From an uncultured Flavobacteriaceae bacterium (GTDB lineage: Bacteria > Bacteroidota > Bacteroidia > Flavobacteriales > Flavobacteriaceae), in contig CAJXEG010000053.1 of assembly GCA_913052425.1 (NCBI GenBank), forward strand, positions 1 to 8,793: 8,793 nucleotides of DNA, read 5' to 3'. The translations under genes and the position numbers were made by a program. Of this stretch, positions 1 through 7,561 are shown piece after piece. Under the pieces are notes generated by a model. It saw only the letters and a list, made by a program, of their open reading frames with translations. It searched no databases and was not told the origin of the DNA. Within the stretch, counting starts at the first letter, position 1, and the number at the start of each line of letters is the position of its first letter.

Positions 1-1
1 C

Positions 2-841
2 CATAAAGACGCCATTGATCGCTTTATTGATCAAGCCCTGGAGGAAGACATCGAAGGGGGTGACCACAGCAGCAACGCTTGTTTTAATGAGGAATTAGAA
101 AGGGAGGCTGTTTTAAGGGTCAAAGGCGATTGTGTGATTGCCGGCATCACACTGGCCGAAAAGATATTCCATCGTTACGATGCTTCGTTGAACATCAGCC
201 CTTTGGCCAAAGACGGCGAAAAGCTGGAGCAGGGCGCCCAAGCCTTCCTGGTCAAAGGCAAAGCCAAATCCCTTTTGGCTACGGAGCGATTGGTGTTGAA
301 CTGTATGCAAAGAATGAGTGGAATCGCGACCCTCTCCCGTCAACTCAGTCAAAAAATTCAACACACACATTGTAAAATTCTCGACACCCGCAAGACCACG
401 CCCGGCTTCCGTTATCCAGAAAAATGGGCGGTCGCTATCGGTGGGGGTCACAACCACCGCATGGGCTTGTTTGATGCGATCATGATCAAAGACAACCATA
501 TCGATTTTTGTGGCGGCCTGGCTCAAGCCTTGGAAAAAACCAAAGCTTATTTGGCGCAAAATGCTCTAAAGATACCTGTCATCGTGGAGGTAAGAAATAC
601 CCTTGAGATCGATCAGGTCATGCGTTTTCCTTGGGTAAAAAGAATCCTTTTAGACAATATGTCTCCCGAAGTTTTGACAGAAAACATCAAAAAAATAGAC
701 GGGAAGTTCGAAACTGAGGCCTCGGGGAATATCACCGCCCAGCATTTGGTTTGCTATGCCGAAACCGGAGTGGATTATGTATCCATGGGAGCGCTTACCT
801 ATGCTGCGGTTCCCATCGATTTGAGTTTAAAAGCCGTATAA
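2..841 (+). CDS. nadC: Quinolinate phosphoribosyltransferase (nicotinate-nucleotide pyrophosphorylase, carboxylating), 5'-truncated
   Basis: NadC converts quinolinate and PRPP to nicotinate mononucleotide, CO2 and pyrophosphate in the cytoplasm, the committed step feeding de novo NAD synthesis. The frame is open from base 2 to TAA at 839-841 and gives 279 visible residues. The family is about 280-290 residues, so only the start codon and a few residues lie left of the window; the GTG at 134 is an internal Val, not the start. Visible family motifs (numbered in the fragment): EEDIEGGDHSS near 14-24; RMSGIAT near 104-110; DTRKTTPG at 128-135; GGGHNHRMGL; IKDNH at 162-166; VEV with Glu196; LLDN with Asp218; EASGNIT; and the C-terminal TGVDYVSMGALT. 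Lys, His, Glu and Asp residues expected to hold PRPP and quinolinate are present. The Glu usually two residues before Glu196 is Ile194. pyrH follows after 41 bases in the same direction and probably has its own promoter. Identification is secure. Confidence 0.97.
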   Translation, partial: HKDAIDRFIDQALEEDIEGGDHSSNACFNEELEREAVLRVKGDCVIAGITLAEKIFHRYDASLNISPLAKDGEKLEQGAQAFLVKGKAKSLLATERLVLNCMQRMSGIATLSRQLSQKIQHTHCKILDTRKTTPGFRYPEKWAVAIGGGHNHRMGLFDAIMIKDNHIDFCGGLAQALEKTKAYLAQNALKIPVIVEVRNTLEIDQVMRFPWVKRILLDNMSPEVLTENIKKIDGKFETEASGNITAQHLVCYAETGVDYVSMGALTYAAVPIDLSLKAV

Positions 842-851
842 AGTTTCCCTC

Positions 852-868
852 TATATTTGCTATATTTG
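852..868 (+). promoter_or_regulatory. Putative pyrH promoter: tandem Bacteroidota -7 boxes
   Basis: TATATTTG occurs at 852-859 and again at 861-868, inside a perfect tandem 9-bp repeat (CTATATTTG twice, 851-868). Both match the Bacteroidota -7 consensus TAnnTTTG. The second box would start transcription about 10 bases before the pyrH ATG. No good -33 TTTG lies at the usual 19-21 base spacing; the nearest candidates are TTTA at 826-829 and TTTG at 820-823, both too far or degenerate. The call rests on the -7 match and the position only. Confidence 0.5.
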
Positions 869-882
869 TGTAATTCCAAGCT

Positions 883-1590
883 ATGAAATACAAAAGAATC
901 CTTCTGAAGTTAAGTGGTGAAGCGCTGATGGGTAATCAAAACCACGGTATTGATCCTGTGAGGCTCAATGAGTATGCCACTGAAATCAAGGAAATTCAAA
1001 AGACGGGAACTGAAATCGCCATCGTTATCGGTGGCGGAAATATTTTCAGGGGAGTTTCTGGAGCCAGCAAAGGTATGGATCGCGTTCAGGCCGATTATAT
1101 GGGAATGCTCGCTACGGTCATTAACGGTTTGGCGCTACAAAGCGCATTGGAAAACAACGATGTTCCAACCAGATTGCAAACGGCCATCAAAATCGAAGCC
1201 ATTGCAGAGCCTTTTATCAAAAGAAGGGCCACGCGTCATCTGGAAAAAGGAAGGGTCGTTATTTTTGGATCGGGAACGGGAAACCCCTATTTCACAACCG
1301 ATTCTGCCGCGGTGCTGCGCGCCATAGAAATCAATGCCGATGTGATATTAAAGGGAACACGAGTAGATGGCATCTACAATGAAGACCCCGAAAAAAACAA
1401 AGAAGCCATCAAGTTTGACACCCTATCATTCGACGATGTACTGAAAAAAGGACTCAAGATCATGGATACCACTGCTTTTACCTTGAGTCAGGAAAACAAG
1501 CTGCCCATTATTGTTTTTGATATGAATACCAAAGGAAACCTTAGTAGAATAATAAAGGGCGAAAACATAGGAACCCGAGTCGATCTTTAA
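883..1590 (+). CDS. pyrH: UMP kinase (uridylate kinase)
   Basis: PyrH phosphorylates UMP to UDP with ATP. It is an essential cytoplasmic step for UTP/CTP supply and belongs to the bacterial amino-acid-kinase fold, unrelated to eukaryotic UMP/CMP kinase. The 235-residue length matches the family. Visible motifs: [14 protein letters not shown] (4-17) with the phosphate-binding Lys and Gly; [11 protein letters not shown] (47-57); [12 protein letters not shown] (71-82); the [14 protein letters not shown] nucleotide/UMP segment (137-150); [14 protein letters not shown] (156-169); [19 protein letters not shown]; and the terminal GTRVDL. The ATG at 883 gives the canonical [13 protein letters not shown] start. 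No Shine-Dalgarno is seen; the leader is AT-rich. It is followed by frr after only 12 bases, the widespread pyrH-frr pairing, so the two are almost certainly cotranscribed. The bacterial family is typically controlled allosterically by GTP and UTP; nothing here contradicts that. Confidence 0.98.
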   Translation: MKYKRILLKLSGEALMGNQNHGIDPVRLNEYATEIKEIQKTGTEIAIVIGGGNIFRGVSGASKGMDRVQADYMGMLATVINGLALQSALENNDVPTRLQTAIKIEAIAEPFIKRRATRHLEKGRVVIFGSGTGNPYFTTDSAAVLRAIEINADVILKGTRVDGIYNEDPEKNKEAIKFDTLSFDDVLKKGLKIMDTTAFTLSQENKLPIIVFDMNTKGNLSRIIKGENIGTRVDL

Positions 1591-1602
1591 ATTTTCACCA
1601 AA

Positions 1603-2157
1603 ATGAACGAAGAAATCATTATCATCACCGAAACTGCAAAAGAGAGCATGGATTTGTCTGTCAAACATCTGGAAAAAGAACTGCTCAACATCAGAGCAGG
1701 AAAGGCAAACCCCGTCATGCTGAACGCTGTCATGGTAGAATACTACGGTACTCCCACTCCTCTCAACCAAGTAGCCAACGTGAATACCCCCGACGGAAGA
1801 ACGCTGAGCATTCAACCCTGGGAAAAAGCATTATTGCCAGAAATCGAAAAAGGGATTTTAGAAGCCAATTTGGGCTTTAACCCTATGAACAATGGAGAAT
1901 CTCTGATCATCAATATCCCACCATTGACAGAAGAGCGCAGAAGAGAATTGGTCAAATTGGCAAAAACAGAAGCTGAAAACTCCAAAATCGCCATCAGAAA
2001 TGCGCGAAAGGATGCCAACAACGAAATCAAAAAAACCGACAGCTCCGAAGACCTTCAAAAAAATGCTGAGATTGACATTCAAGAATTGACCGATCAATAC
2101 ATCGTTAAAGTAGACGGTATCTTAAACGTCAAAGAAAAAGAAATATTAACGGTATAG
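1603..2157 (+). CDS. frr: Ribosome recycling factor
   Basis: RRF works with EF-G after termination to split the 70S ribosome and release mRNA. At 184 residues it has the family length of about 185. Characteristic segments: LEKELLNIRAGKANP (23-37), start of the three-helix bundle; VEYYGTPTPLNQVANV (45-60) and the TLSIQPWEK stretch (67-75) of the small domain; NDGESL-type segment near 95-101, here NNGESLIINIPPLTEERRRELVK; and IRNARKDANNEIKK (131-144) with the conserved Arg of domain I. The start ATG follows an A-rich leader without a Shine-Dalgarno. It lies 12 bases after pyrH and 30 bases before the RND exporter, so it is the middle gene of a likely three-gene transcript. The stop TAG is followed at once by a second in-frame TAG (2158-2160). 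Identification is secure. Confidence 0.98.
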   Translation: MNEEIIIITETAKESMDLSVKHLEKELLNIRAGKANPVMLNAVMVEYYGTPTPLNQVANVNTPDGRTLSIQPWEKALLPEIEKGILEANLGFNPMNNGESLIINIPPLTEERRRELVKLAKTEAENSKIAIRNARKDANNEIKKTDSSEDLQKNAEIDIQELTDQYIVKVDGILNVKEKEILTV

Positions 2158-2187
2158 TAGGCCCAACGCTGGTGATGTCAGTAGAGA

Positions 2188-4575
2188 ATGAAGCGTAAAA
2201 AACAAAATTTCTGGGGTACTGTTGCGAACTTGATCCTGAGAAACCGCTTTTTGATCATCGGGGGCATCGTGCTGGTAACCCTTTTTTTTGGCACTCAGTG
2301 GAAACACATGCGGTTTACCTTTACTGAGGCCAACCTACTTCCCAGTACCCATCCCGAAAACATTCAATACGATACGTTTGTAGAGACCTTTGGTGAAGAA
2401 GGAAATTTGATGGTGATCGCCCTTAAAGAGGAACAATTTTTTGAACCCCAAACCTTTGAAAAATGGATTGCCCTCAACGATAAAATCGAATCCTACCCAG
2501 AGGTGGAATTTACCTTATCTACAAACAACGTACAGGAGTTGGTAAAGGACGAAGACCTCAAATCATTTGTGCTAAAATCGGTTTTTGATGTTGCGGATTA
2601 CAAGCCTTCCGAGATTGAAAAATTCAAACAAAAACTGCTTTTAGAACTTCCATTCTACAAAAACATACTTTACGACTCAGATGGTCAAACGATTAGATCG
2701 GCCATTTATATGGACAAAAAAATCGTCAATACCGTACAGCGAAAAGATTTTATTTTCAATACTTTCATCCCTTTGATCACTGCTTTTGAAAAGGAAACGG
2801 GCTTGGATGTCAAAATCTCTGGCATGCCCTATATCAGAACGTTGAACGCACAGAATATCGTGGACGAAATCGGCGTTTTTGTCATTTCGGCCATGTTGCT
2901 CACCAGTTTGATCTTTTTTCTTTTCTTCCGATCATTCAGAGCCACCTTCATCTCCATGTTTGTGGTTTTGATTGGGGTCATGTGGGCCTTTGGAATTTTG
3001 GGATGGCTCCGTTATGAAATCACCATACTCACCGCACTGATCCCCCCATTGATCATCGTTATCGGGGTGCCCAACTGTATTTTTCTGATCAACAAATACC
3101 AACAGGAAGTTGCCAAACACGGGAACAAAGCCAAGTCCTTACAACGGGTGATAATGAAAATTGGGAATGCCACGCTGATGACCAATCTGACCACCGCCTC
3201 GGGTTTCGCTACTTTTATTTTGACCGACAGTAAAGTTTTAAAAGAGTTTGGAATCGTTGCCTCGATCAATATCATCGCCATCTTTCTTCTTTCGCTGTTG
3301 ATCATTCCGGTTGTTTACAGTTTTATGTCTCGCCCCAGTAAAAAACACCTCAAGCACCTCAAAAGCCATTACCTGAAAACGTTTGTAAAATGGATGGAGA
3401 ACAAGGTGAGGTTTAAGAGGATCAATGTTTATGTCATTTCCCTTATCGGTTTGATCATGGGCATCATCGGCATTTATCAAATCAATATTTCGGGGAGCAT
3501 CATTGAGGACATGCCCAAAAAATCTGAGTTTTTTAAGGACATCCTTTTCTTTGATGACGAATTTAACGGTATCGTGCCTGTAGAAATTATTGTCGATACC
3601 CGTCGTAAGGGAGGCGCAACACGACTCTCCACGCTCAAAAGAATTGAAAAACTCGAACAATACATCAATGAAATTCCTGAAATGTCTCAACCCATCTCAT
3701 CGGTCAGTGGTGTCAAATTCATCAAACAAGCCTATTATAACGGCAATCCCAACTATTACAAACTTCCCACATCTCAGGAAAATTCTTTTATTGCCCGCTA
3801 CCTCAAAAACGTAAAAGGATCATCGGGATTGATGCAGAATTATATCGACAGTACTGCTCAATTCAACAGGGTAACGACTTTTATGAAAGACATCCCCACA
3901 GAGCGAATCGAAGAAATTGAAGAAGATTTGGTAAAAGAAATCGATAAAATATTTCCCCCCGATCGCTATCAGGTCAAGCTGACCGGGAAAACCTTGTTGT
4001 ACCTCAAGGGCACCCATTATCTGATCCGCAATTTGATCATTTCCCTATCGCTGGCCATTTTACTGATTGCGCTGTTTATGGCCTATATGTTCCGATCATT
4101 TAAAATGATTGTCATTTCATTAATTCCCAATTTATTGCCACTGATCATCACCGCGGGTGTTATGGGATTCTCAGGTATTCCCCTCAAACCCTCCACCATT
4201 TTGGTCTTTAGCATTGCTTTTGGAATTTCGGTAGATGATACCATTCACTTTTTGGCCAAATATCGGCAGGAGTTGATCGCCAACAAGTGGAAAATCAAAA
4301 CCGCGGTCTATGTCGCATTGAGGGAAACAGCGGTGAGTATGTTTTATACGTCGATCGTATTGTTCTTTGGATTTGCGGTATTTATGAGTTCCAATTTTGG
4401 CGGGACGGTAGCCTTGGGAGGCTTGGTTTCGGTCACCTTGCTGTTTGCCATGCTGGCCAATTTGATTCTCCTGCCTTCACTGCTGATTTCATTGGAAGAC
4501 ACAGTGAGCAACGAGAAGGTATTAAAAGCACCAAAAATCAATATAGTCCCGGAGGAGGGCAGAAAAAAATCCTAA
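2188..4575 (+). CDS. RND-superfamily (MMPL/Patched-like) inner-membrane exporter, substrate unknown
   Basis: This 795-residue polytopic protein has the duplicated RND layout in short form: TM1 about 20-36, a periplasmic domain about 40-225, TM2-TM6 about 228-247, 252-272, 278-302, 325-345 and 353-378, then TM7 about 412-432, a second periplasmic domain about 435-610, and TM8-TM12 about 613-635, 639-660, 668-690, 715-733 and 740-766. The periplasmic loops are shorter than in AcrB-type pumps, which fits the MMPL/Patched branch. In the second half, TM10 carries GISVDDTIH (679-687) with paired Asp683-Asp684, the type of carboxylate pair used for proton coupling. The equivalent TM4 segment reads GVPNCIFLINKY (293-304) and has no Asp. 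The C-terminus is a basic cytosolic tail ending GRKKS. Family members export lipids, sterol-like compounds or drugs, but nothing here names a substrate, and no adaptor or outer-membrane TolC partner is adjacent. The gene lies 30 bases after frr and is probably cotranscribed; no terminator hairpin is seen after its stop. Confidence 0.9.
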   Translation: MKRKKQNFWGTVANLILRNRFLIIGGIVLVTLFFGTQWKHMRFTFTEANLLPSTHPENIQYDTFVETFGEEGNLMVIALKEEQFFEPQTFEKWIALNDKIESYPEVEFTLSTNNVQELVKDEDLKSFVLKSVFDVADYKPSEIEKFKQKLLLELPFYKNILYDSDGQTIRSAIYMDKKIVNTVQRKDFIFNTFIPLITAFEKETGLDVKISGMPYIRTLNAQNIVDEIGVFVISAMLLTSLIFFLFFRSFRATFISMFVVLIGVMWAFGILGWLRYEITILTALIPPLIIVIGVPNCIFLINKYQQEVAKHGNKAKSLQRVIMKIGNATLMTNLTTASGFATFILTDSKVLKEFGIVASINIIAIFLLSLLIIPVVYSFMSRPSKKHLKHLKSHYLKTFVKWMENKVRFKRINVYVISLIGLIMGIIGIYQINISGSIIEDMPKKSEFFKDILFFDDEFNGIVPVEIIVDTRRKGGATRLSTLKRIEKLEQYINEIPEMSQPISSVSGVKFIKQAYYNGNPNYYKLPTSQENSFIARYLKNVKGSSGLMQNYIDSTAQFNRVTTFMKDIPTERIEEIEEDLVKEIDKIFPPDRYQVKLTGKTLLYLKGTHYLIRNLIISLSLAILLIALFMAYMFRSFKMIVISLIPNLLPLIITAGVMGFSGIPLKPSTILVFSIAFGISVDDTIHFLAKYRQELIANKWKIKTAVYVALRETAVSMFYTSIVLFFGFAVFMSSNFGGTVALGGLVSVTLLFAMLANLILLPSLLISLEDTVSNEKVLKAPKINIVPEEGRKKS

Positions 4576-4595
4576 ATCTATTCTGTAAATAAGCC

Positions 4596-4603
4596 TATCT
4601 TTG
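4596..4603 (+). promoter_or_regulatory. Putative asnS promoter -7 box
   Basis: TATCTTTG matches the Bacteroidota -7 consensus TAnnTTTG exactly and lies in the 46-base gap between the exporter and asnS. Transcription would start near 4608-4610, leaving a leader of about 12 A-rich bases. No clear -33 TTTG is visible about 20 bases upstream, where the sequence is the end of the exporter gene. Confidence 0.5.
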
Positions 4604-4621
4604 CGCTGAAAATTAAAGAGC

Positions 4622-6055
4622 ATGAAACACCTTCGATTAGCCGAATTATTGAGTCAACCCAAAAAACACGATACTGTAACGGTCAGGGGTTGGGTAAGGA
4701 CATTTCGTGCCAACCGATTCATTGCCCTTAATGACGGCTCCACCATCGAAAACCTCCAATGTGTTGTAGATTTCGAAAACACCGATGAAAGCCTACTGAA
4801 GAAAATCAACACAGGTGCGGCGGTTGAGATTACGGGTCAACTCGTTGAGAGCATGGGCAAGGGTCAATCCCAAGAGGTATTGGTCGAAACCATCGAAATC
4901 GTCGGTGAGGCCGATCCGGATCACTATCCCATTCAACCCAAAAAACACAGTTTTGAATTTTTACGAGAAAAGGCACATTTGCGGGTAAGGACAGCCACTT
5001 TTAGTGCGGTGATGCGCATTCGCTCGGTGCTTTCTTTTGCTATCCATCAATTTTTTCAGGACAAAGGCTTTTGCTATGTCCATACGCCCATCATCACCGG
5101 TAGTGATGCCGAAGGTGCGGGAGAAATGTTTCGGGTATCGGTTTTAGACCCCCAAAATCCTCCGGTTGACGCCGATGGCGCTGTAGATTTCAAACAAGAC
5201 TTTTTTGGAAAAGAAACCAACCTGACCGTATCGGGTCAACTCGAAGCCGAGACCTATGCCCAAGGACTGGGAAATGTCTATACCTTTGGGCCCACTTTTA
5301 GAGCCGAAAATTCGAATACCTCGCGTCACCTGGCTGAGTTTTGGATGATCGAACCCGAAATGGCTTTTTACGATTTAAACGACAATATGGATTTGGCGGA
5401 GGAATTCATCAAATACACCTTGGTGTATATTTTGGAAAAATGCGAAAAAGATTTGCTTTTTCTCGATCAACGTTTGGCTAATGAAGAAAAAACAAAGCCC
5501 CAGAACCAAAGAAGTCCCATGGGCTTGATGGAAAAAATAAAATTTGTCGTTGAAAACGAATTCAAGCGGGTTTCCTACACCGAGGCCATCGATATTCTCA
5601 AAAATTCAAAACCCAACAAAAAGAAAAAATTCGATTATTTAGTCGAAGAATGGGGAACGGACTTGCAGAGTGAGCACGAGCGTTATCTAGTAGAAAAACA
5701 CTTTAATGCCCCGGTAATACTCTATGATTACCCCGCCAAAATCAAAGCCTTTTACATGCGGATGAACCAGGATCAAAAAACCGTTCGCGCGATGGACATT
5801 CTCTTTCCCGGTATAGGCGAAATCGTGGGAGGATCACAAAGAGAAGAGCGACTTGAGGTATTAGAAGCGCGAATTAAAGCATTGGGAATCGATGCCGAGG
5901 AGCTTTGGTGGTATTTGGACTTAAGGCGTTTTGGAAGCACTCCACACAGTGGGTTTGGACTTGGATTTGAACGTTTGGTACTTTTTGCCACAGGCATGTC
6001 CAACATCAGAGATGTCATTCCTTTTCCACGTACTCCACAAAACGCATCGTTTTAA
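4622..6055 (+). CDS. asnS: Asparaginyl-tRNA synthetase
   Basis: AsnRS is a class IIb synthetase that charges tRNA-Asn with asparagine in the cytoplasm. The 477-residue product has an N-terminal OB-fold anticodon-binding domain (about 17-100, with VRGWVRTFR at 21-29) and then a class II catalytic core. This shows a motif 1-like region around 130-165 (IRSVLSFAIHQFF and the HTPIITGSDAEGAGEMF stretch), the FGKETNLTVSGQLEAE segment (195-210), motif 2 FRAENSNTSRHLAEFWMIEPEM (226-247), and motif 3 GFGLGFERLV (444-453) with its ATP-binding Arg451. The AEFWMIEPEMAF wording and the C-terminal IRDVIPFPRTP are typical of AsnRS rather than AspRS. The start is the ATG after an A-rich leader and gives the usual N-terminal length. 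The gene lies 51 bases before rpoN in the same direction. Presence of AsnRS implies direct Asn charging; whether the organism also has GatCAB cannot be seen here. Confidence 0.98.
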   Translation: MKHLRLAELLSQPKKHDTVTVRGWVRTFRANRFIALNDGSTIENLQCVVDFENTDESLLKKINTGAAVEITGQLVESMGKGQSQEVLVETIEIVGEADPDHYPIQPKKHSFEFLREKAHLRVRTATFSAVMRIRSVLSFAIHQFFQDKGFCYVHTPIITGSDAEGAGEMFRVSVLDPQNPPVDADGAVDFKQDFFGKETNLTVSGQLEAETYAQGLGNVYTFGPTFRAENSNTSRHLAEFWMIEPEMAFYDLNDNMDLAEEFIKYTLVYILEKCEKDLLFLDQRLANEEKTKPQNQRSPMGLMEKIKFVVENEFKRVSYTEAIDILKNSKPNKKKKFDYLVEEWGTDLQSEHERYLVEKHFNAPVILYDYPAKIKAFYMRMNQDQKTVRAMDILFPGIGEIVGGSQREERLEVLEARIKALGIDAEELWWYLDLRRFGSTPHSGFGLGFERLVLFATGMSNIRDVIPFPRTPQNASF

Positions 6056-6080
6056 TACTTAATGCTCCCTTGACTTTTTT

Positions 6081-6105
6081 TATCTTTATGAAAGCTATTT
6101 CATAA
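6081..6105 (+). promoter_or_regulatory. Putative rpoN promoter -7 box (TATCTTTA) overlapping a perfect 8-bp inverted repeat
   Basis: TATCTTTA at 6081-6088 departs from TAnnTTTG only in the last base. It overlaps an inverted repeat whose arms, TTATGAAA (6086-6093) and TTTCATAA (6098-6105), are perfect complements around the 4-base spacer GCTA. The repeat ends one base before the rpoN ATG at 6107. If the -7 box is used, transcription would begin within the repeat, so the DNA form (an operator) fits better than an RNA hairpin. If rpoN is read through from asnS, the same repeat would form a short AT-rich hairpin at the start codon. No -33 box with good spacing is visible. Confidence 0.4.
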
Positions 6106-6106
6106 T

Positions 6107-7561
6107 ATGTTAAAACAACAGCTCCAAATAAAGCTTTCTCAGAAACTGTCTCCTCAACAAATTCAGTTGATGAAGCTCATTCAATTGTCCACTTTGGACT
6201 TGGAGCAACGCATTCAATCAGAAATTGGCGAAAACCCCGCCTTGGAAAAAGGTAAAGAGGTGGATGAAAATGAATTGGAGGCCAACGACCCTTACGACGA
6301 CTATCAGAACGATCAAAAAATAGATACCGACGATATTGACATCGACGCCTATTTGAGTGAGGACGAAATCCCCAACTACAGAATACAATCCAACAACCAA
6401 TCGCCTGACGATGAAAATAGAGAGATTCCCTTTTCGGGAGGAACCAGTTTTCACGAACATTTGGAAAATCAATTGCAAAATTTGATCCTTACGGCCGAGG
6501 AACGACCCATTGCGGAATTCCTCATTGGCAGTATCGACAACAGCGGTTACTTGAGAAGGTCGGAGGAGGACATTATCGACGATTTGGCTTTTACCCAAAA
6601 CATAATCGTAGAGCTTACAAAACTGAAAAATATCCTCAGAAAAATTCAGTCCATGGATCCCCCCGGTGTAGGAGCCAGAAGCCTTCAGGAATGCCTGTCC
6701 ATCCAATTGGCCAGAAAAGAAAAAGACCGTCCTGAGGTGGAATTGACCCGTAAAATCATTGATACTGCCTTTGACGAATTTTCTAGAAAACACTATCAGA
6801 AACTCCAAGACCGATTCCACCTAACAGAAGACGAATTGCGTGGGGTTTTTGATGAAATCGCCAAGCTGAACCCAAAACCTGGCGGAGCCATTTCCGAGAG
6901 TAATCAAAACAATCACATTGTCCCGGATTTTATTTTAACCATTGAAAACGGAACCCTAAAGGTTTCTCTGAACAGGAGAAATGCCCCTGAACTGAGAATT
7001 TCCAAAAATTATAAGGAAATGCTTTCCGGCTATGCCCAGGCACCCAACAAAAACAAATCACAACAGGAGGCTGTGCTTTTTATCAAACAAAAGCTGGATG
7101 CTGCCAAATGGTTTATCGATGCCATAGAACAAAGACACCAAACCCTTTACCTCACCATCAATGCCATCGTGGACTACCAGAGTGCTTATTTTTTGACCGG
7201 GGACGAACAAAAGCTTAAACCCATGATCTTAAAAGATATTGCCGATAAAATCGAAATGGACATCTCAACCGTTTCCCGGGTGGCCAACAGCAAATATATC
7301 GACACTCCCTATGGGGTAAAGCTGTTAAAAAGTCTTTTTTCTGAAGGTATGAAAAATGAAGAGGGAGAGGATGTTTCGACCATTGAGATAAAAAACATAC
7401 TGGAAAAACTCATATCGAACGAAAACAAAAAGAAGCCCTTGGCCGATCAAGCCCTCTCTGCTTTACTCAAAGAAAAGGGCTACTCTGTGGCACGTAGAAC
7501 GGTGGCCAAATACCGCGAGCAAATGGACATTCCTGTCGCGCGGCTCAGAAAATCAATCTGA
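6107..7561 (+). CDS. rpoN: RNA polymerase sigma-54 factor
   Basis: Sigma-54 directs RNA polymerase to -24/-12 promoters and needs AAA+ activators to open them. The 484 residues show all expected regions. Region I is the Gln/Leu-rich activator-responsive segment (about 1-48, LSQKLSPQQIQLMKLIQLSTLDLEQRI and IGENPALE). Region II is strongly acidic (about 51-105, DPYDDYQNDQ, DTDDIDIDAYLSEDE). The core-binding domain spans about 110-300, including SIDNSGYLR, MDPPGVGARSLQECL and LNPKPGG. A helix-turn-helix lies about 375-396 (LKDIADKIEMDISTVSRVANSKY). The RpoN box ARRTVAKYRE is intact at 462-471, close to the C-terminus. The start ATG gives the canonical MLKQQLQIKLSQKL. No Shine-Dalgarno is seen; the region just before the start is an inverted repeat. 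The TGA stop at 7559-7561 touches the stop of the convergent gene. I saw no -24/-12 promoter in the short intergenic gaps of this window, so its targets are elsewhere. Confidence 0.98.
   Translation: MLKQQLQIKLSQKLSPQQIQLMKLIQLSTLDLEQRIQSEIGENPALEKGKEVDENELEANDPYDDYQNDQKIDTDDIDIDAYLSEDEIPNYRIQSNNQSPDDENREIPFSGGTSFHEHLENQLQNLILTAEERPIAEFLIGSIDNSGYLRRSEEDIIDDLAFTQNIIVELTKLKNILRKIQSMDPPGVGARSLQECLSIQLARKEKDRPEVELTRKIIDTAFDEFSRKHYQKLQDRFHLTEDELRGVFDEIAKLNPKPGGAISESNQNNHIVPDFILTIENGTLKVSLNRRNAPELRISKNYKEMLSGYAQAPNKNKSQQEAVLFIKQKLDAAKWFIDAIEQRHQTLYLTINAIVDYQSAYFLTGDEQKLKPMILKDIADKIEMDISTVSRVANSKYIDTPYGVKLLKSLFSEGMKNEEGEDVSTIEIKNILEKLISNENKKKPLADQALSALLKEKGYSVARRTVAKYREQMDIPVARLRKSI

Noticed and set aside
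113..559. 148-codon minus-strand frame opposite nadC
   Set aside because: It is fully antisense to a clear NadC frame, has no recognisable domain or start context, and is a shadow of the codon pattern.
134..841. nadC starting at the GTG at 134
   Set aside because: Conserved N-terminal NadC sequence (EEDIEGGDHSS) is encoded upstream in the same frame, so the GTG is an internal Val.
2175..2198. Seven-codon micro-ORF overlapping the exporter start (ATG at 2175, TAA at 2196-2198)
   Set aside because: Short enough to occur by chance, no ribosome-binding signal, and no sign of a leader-peptide or attenuator structure.
3238..3690. 150-codon minus-strand frame opposite the exporter
   Set aside because: Antisense shadow; His/Asp/Asn-rich sequence without domain features, inside an intact membrane-protein gene.
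4576..4621. Terminator between the exporter and asnS
   Set aside because: No GC-rich inverted repeat followed by a T tract is present in the 46-base gap.
6218..6820. 200-codon minus-strand frame opposite rpoN
   Set aside because: Long but wholly antisense to the conserved sigma-54 regions I-III; its Val/Phe/Ile-rich sequence mirrors the acidic and Gln/Asn codons of rpoN and matches no family I know.
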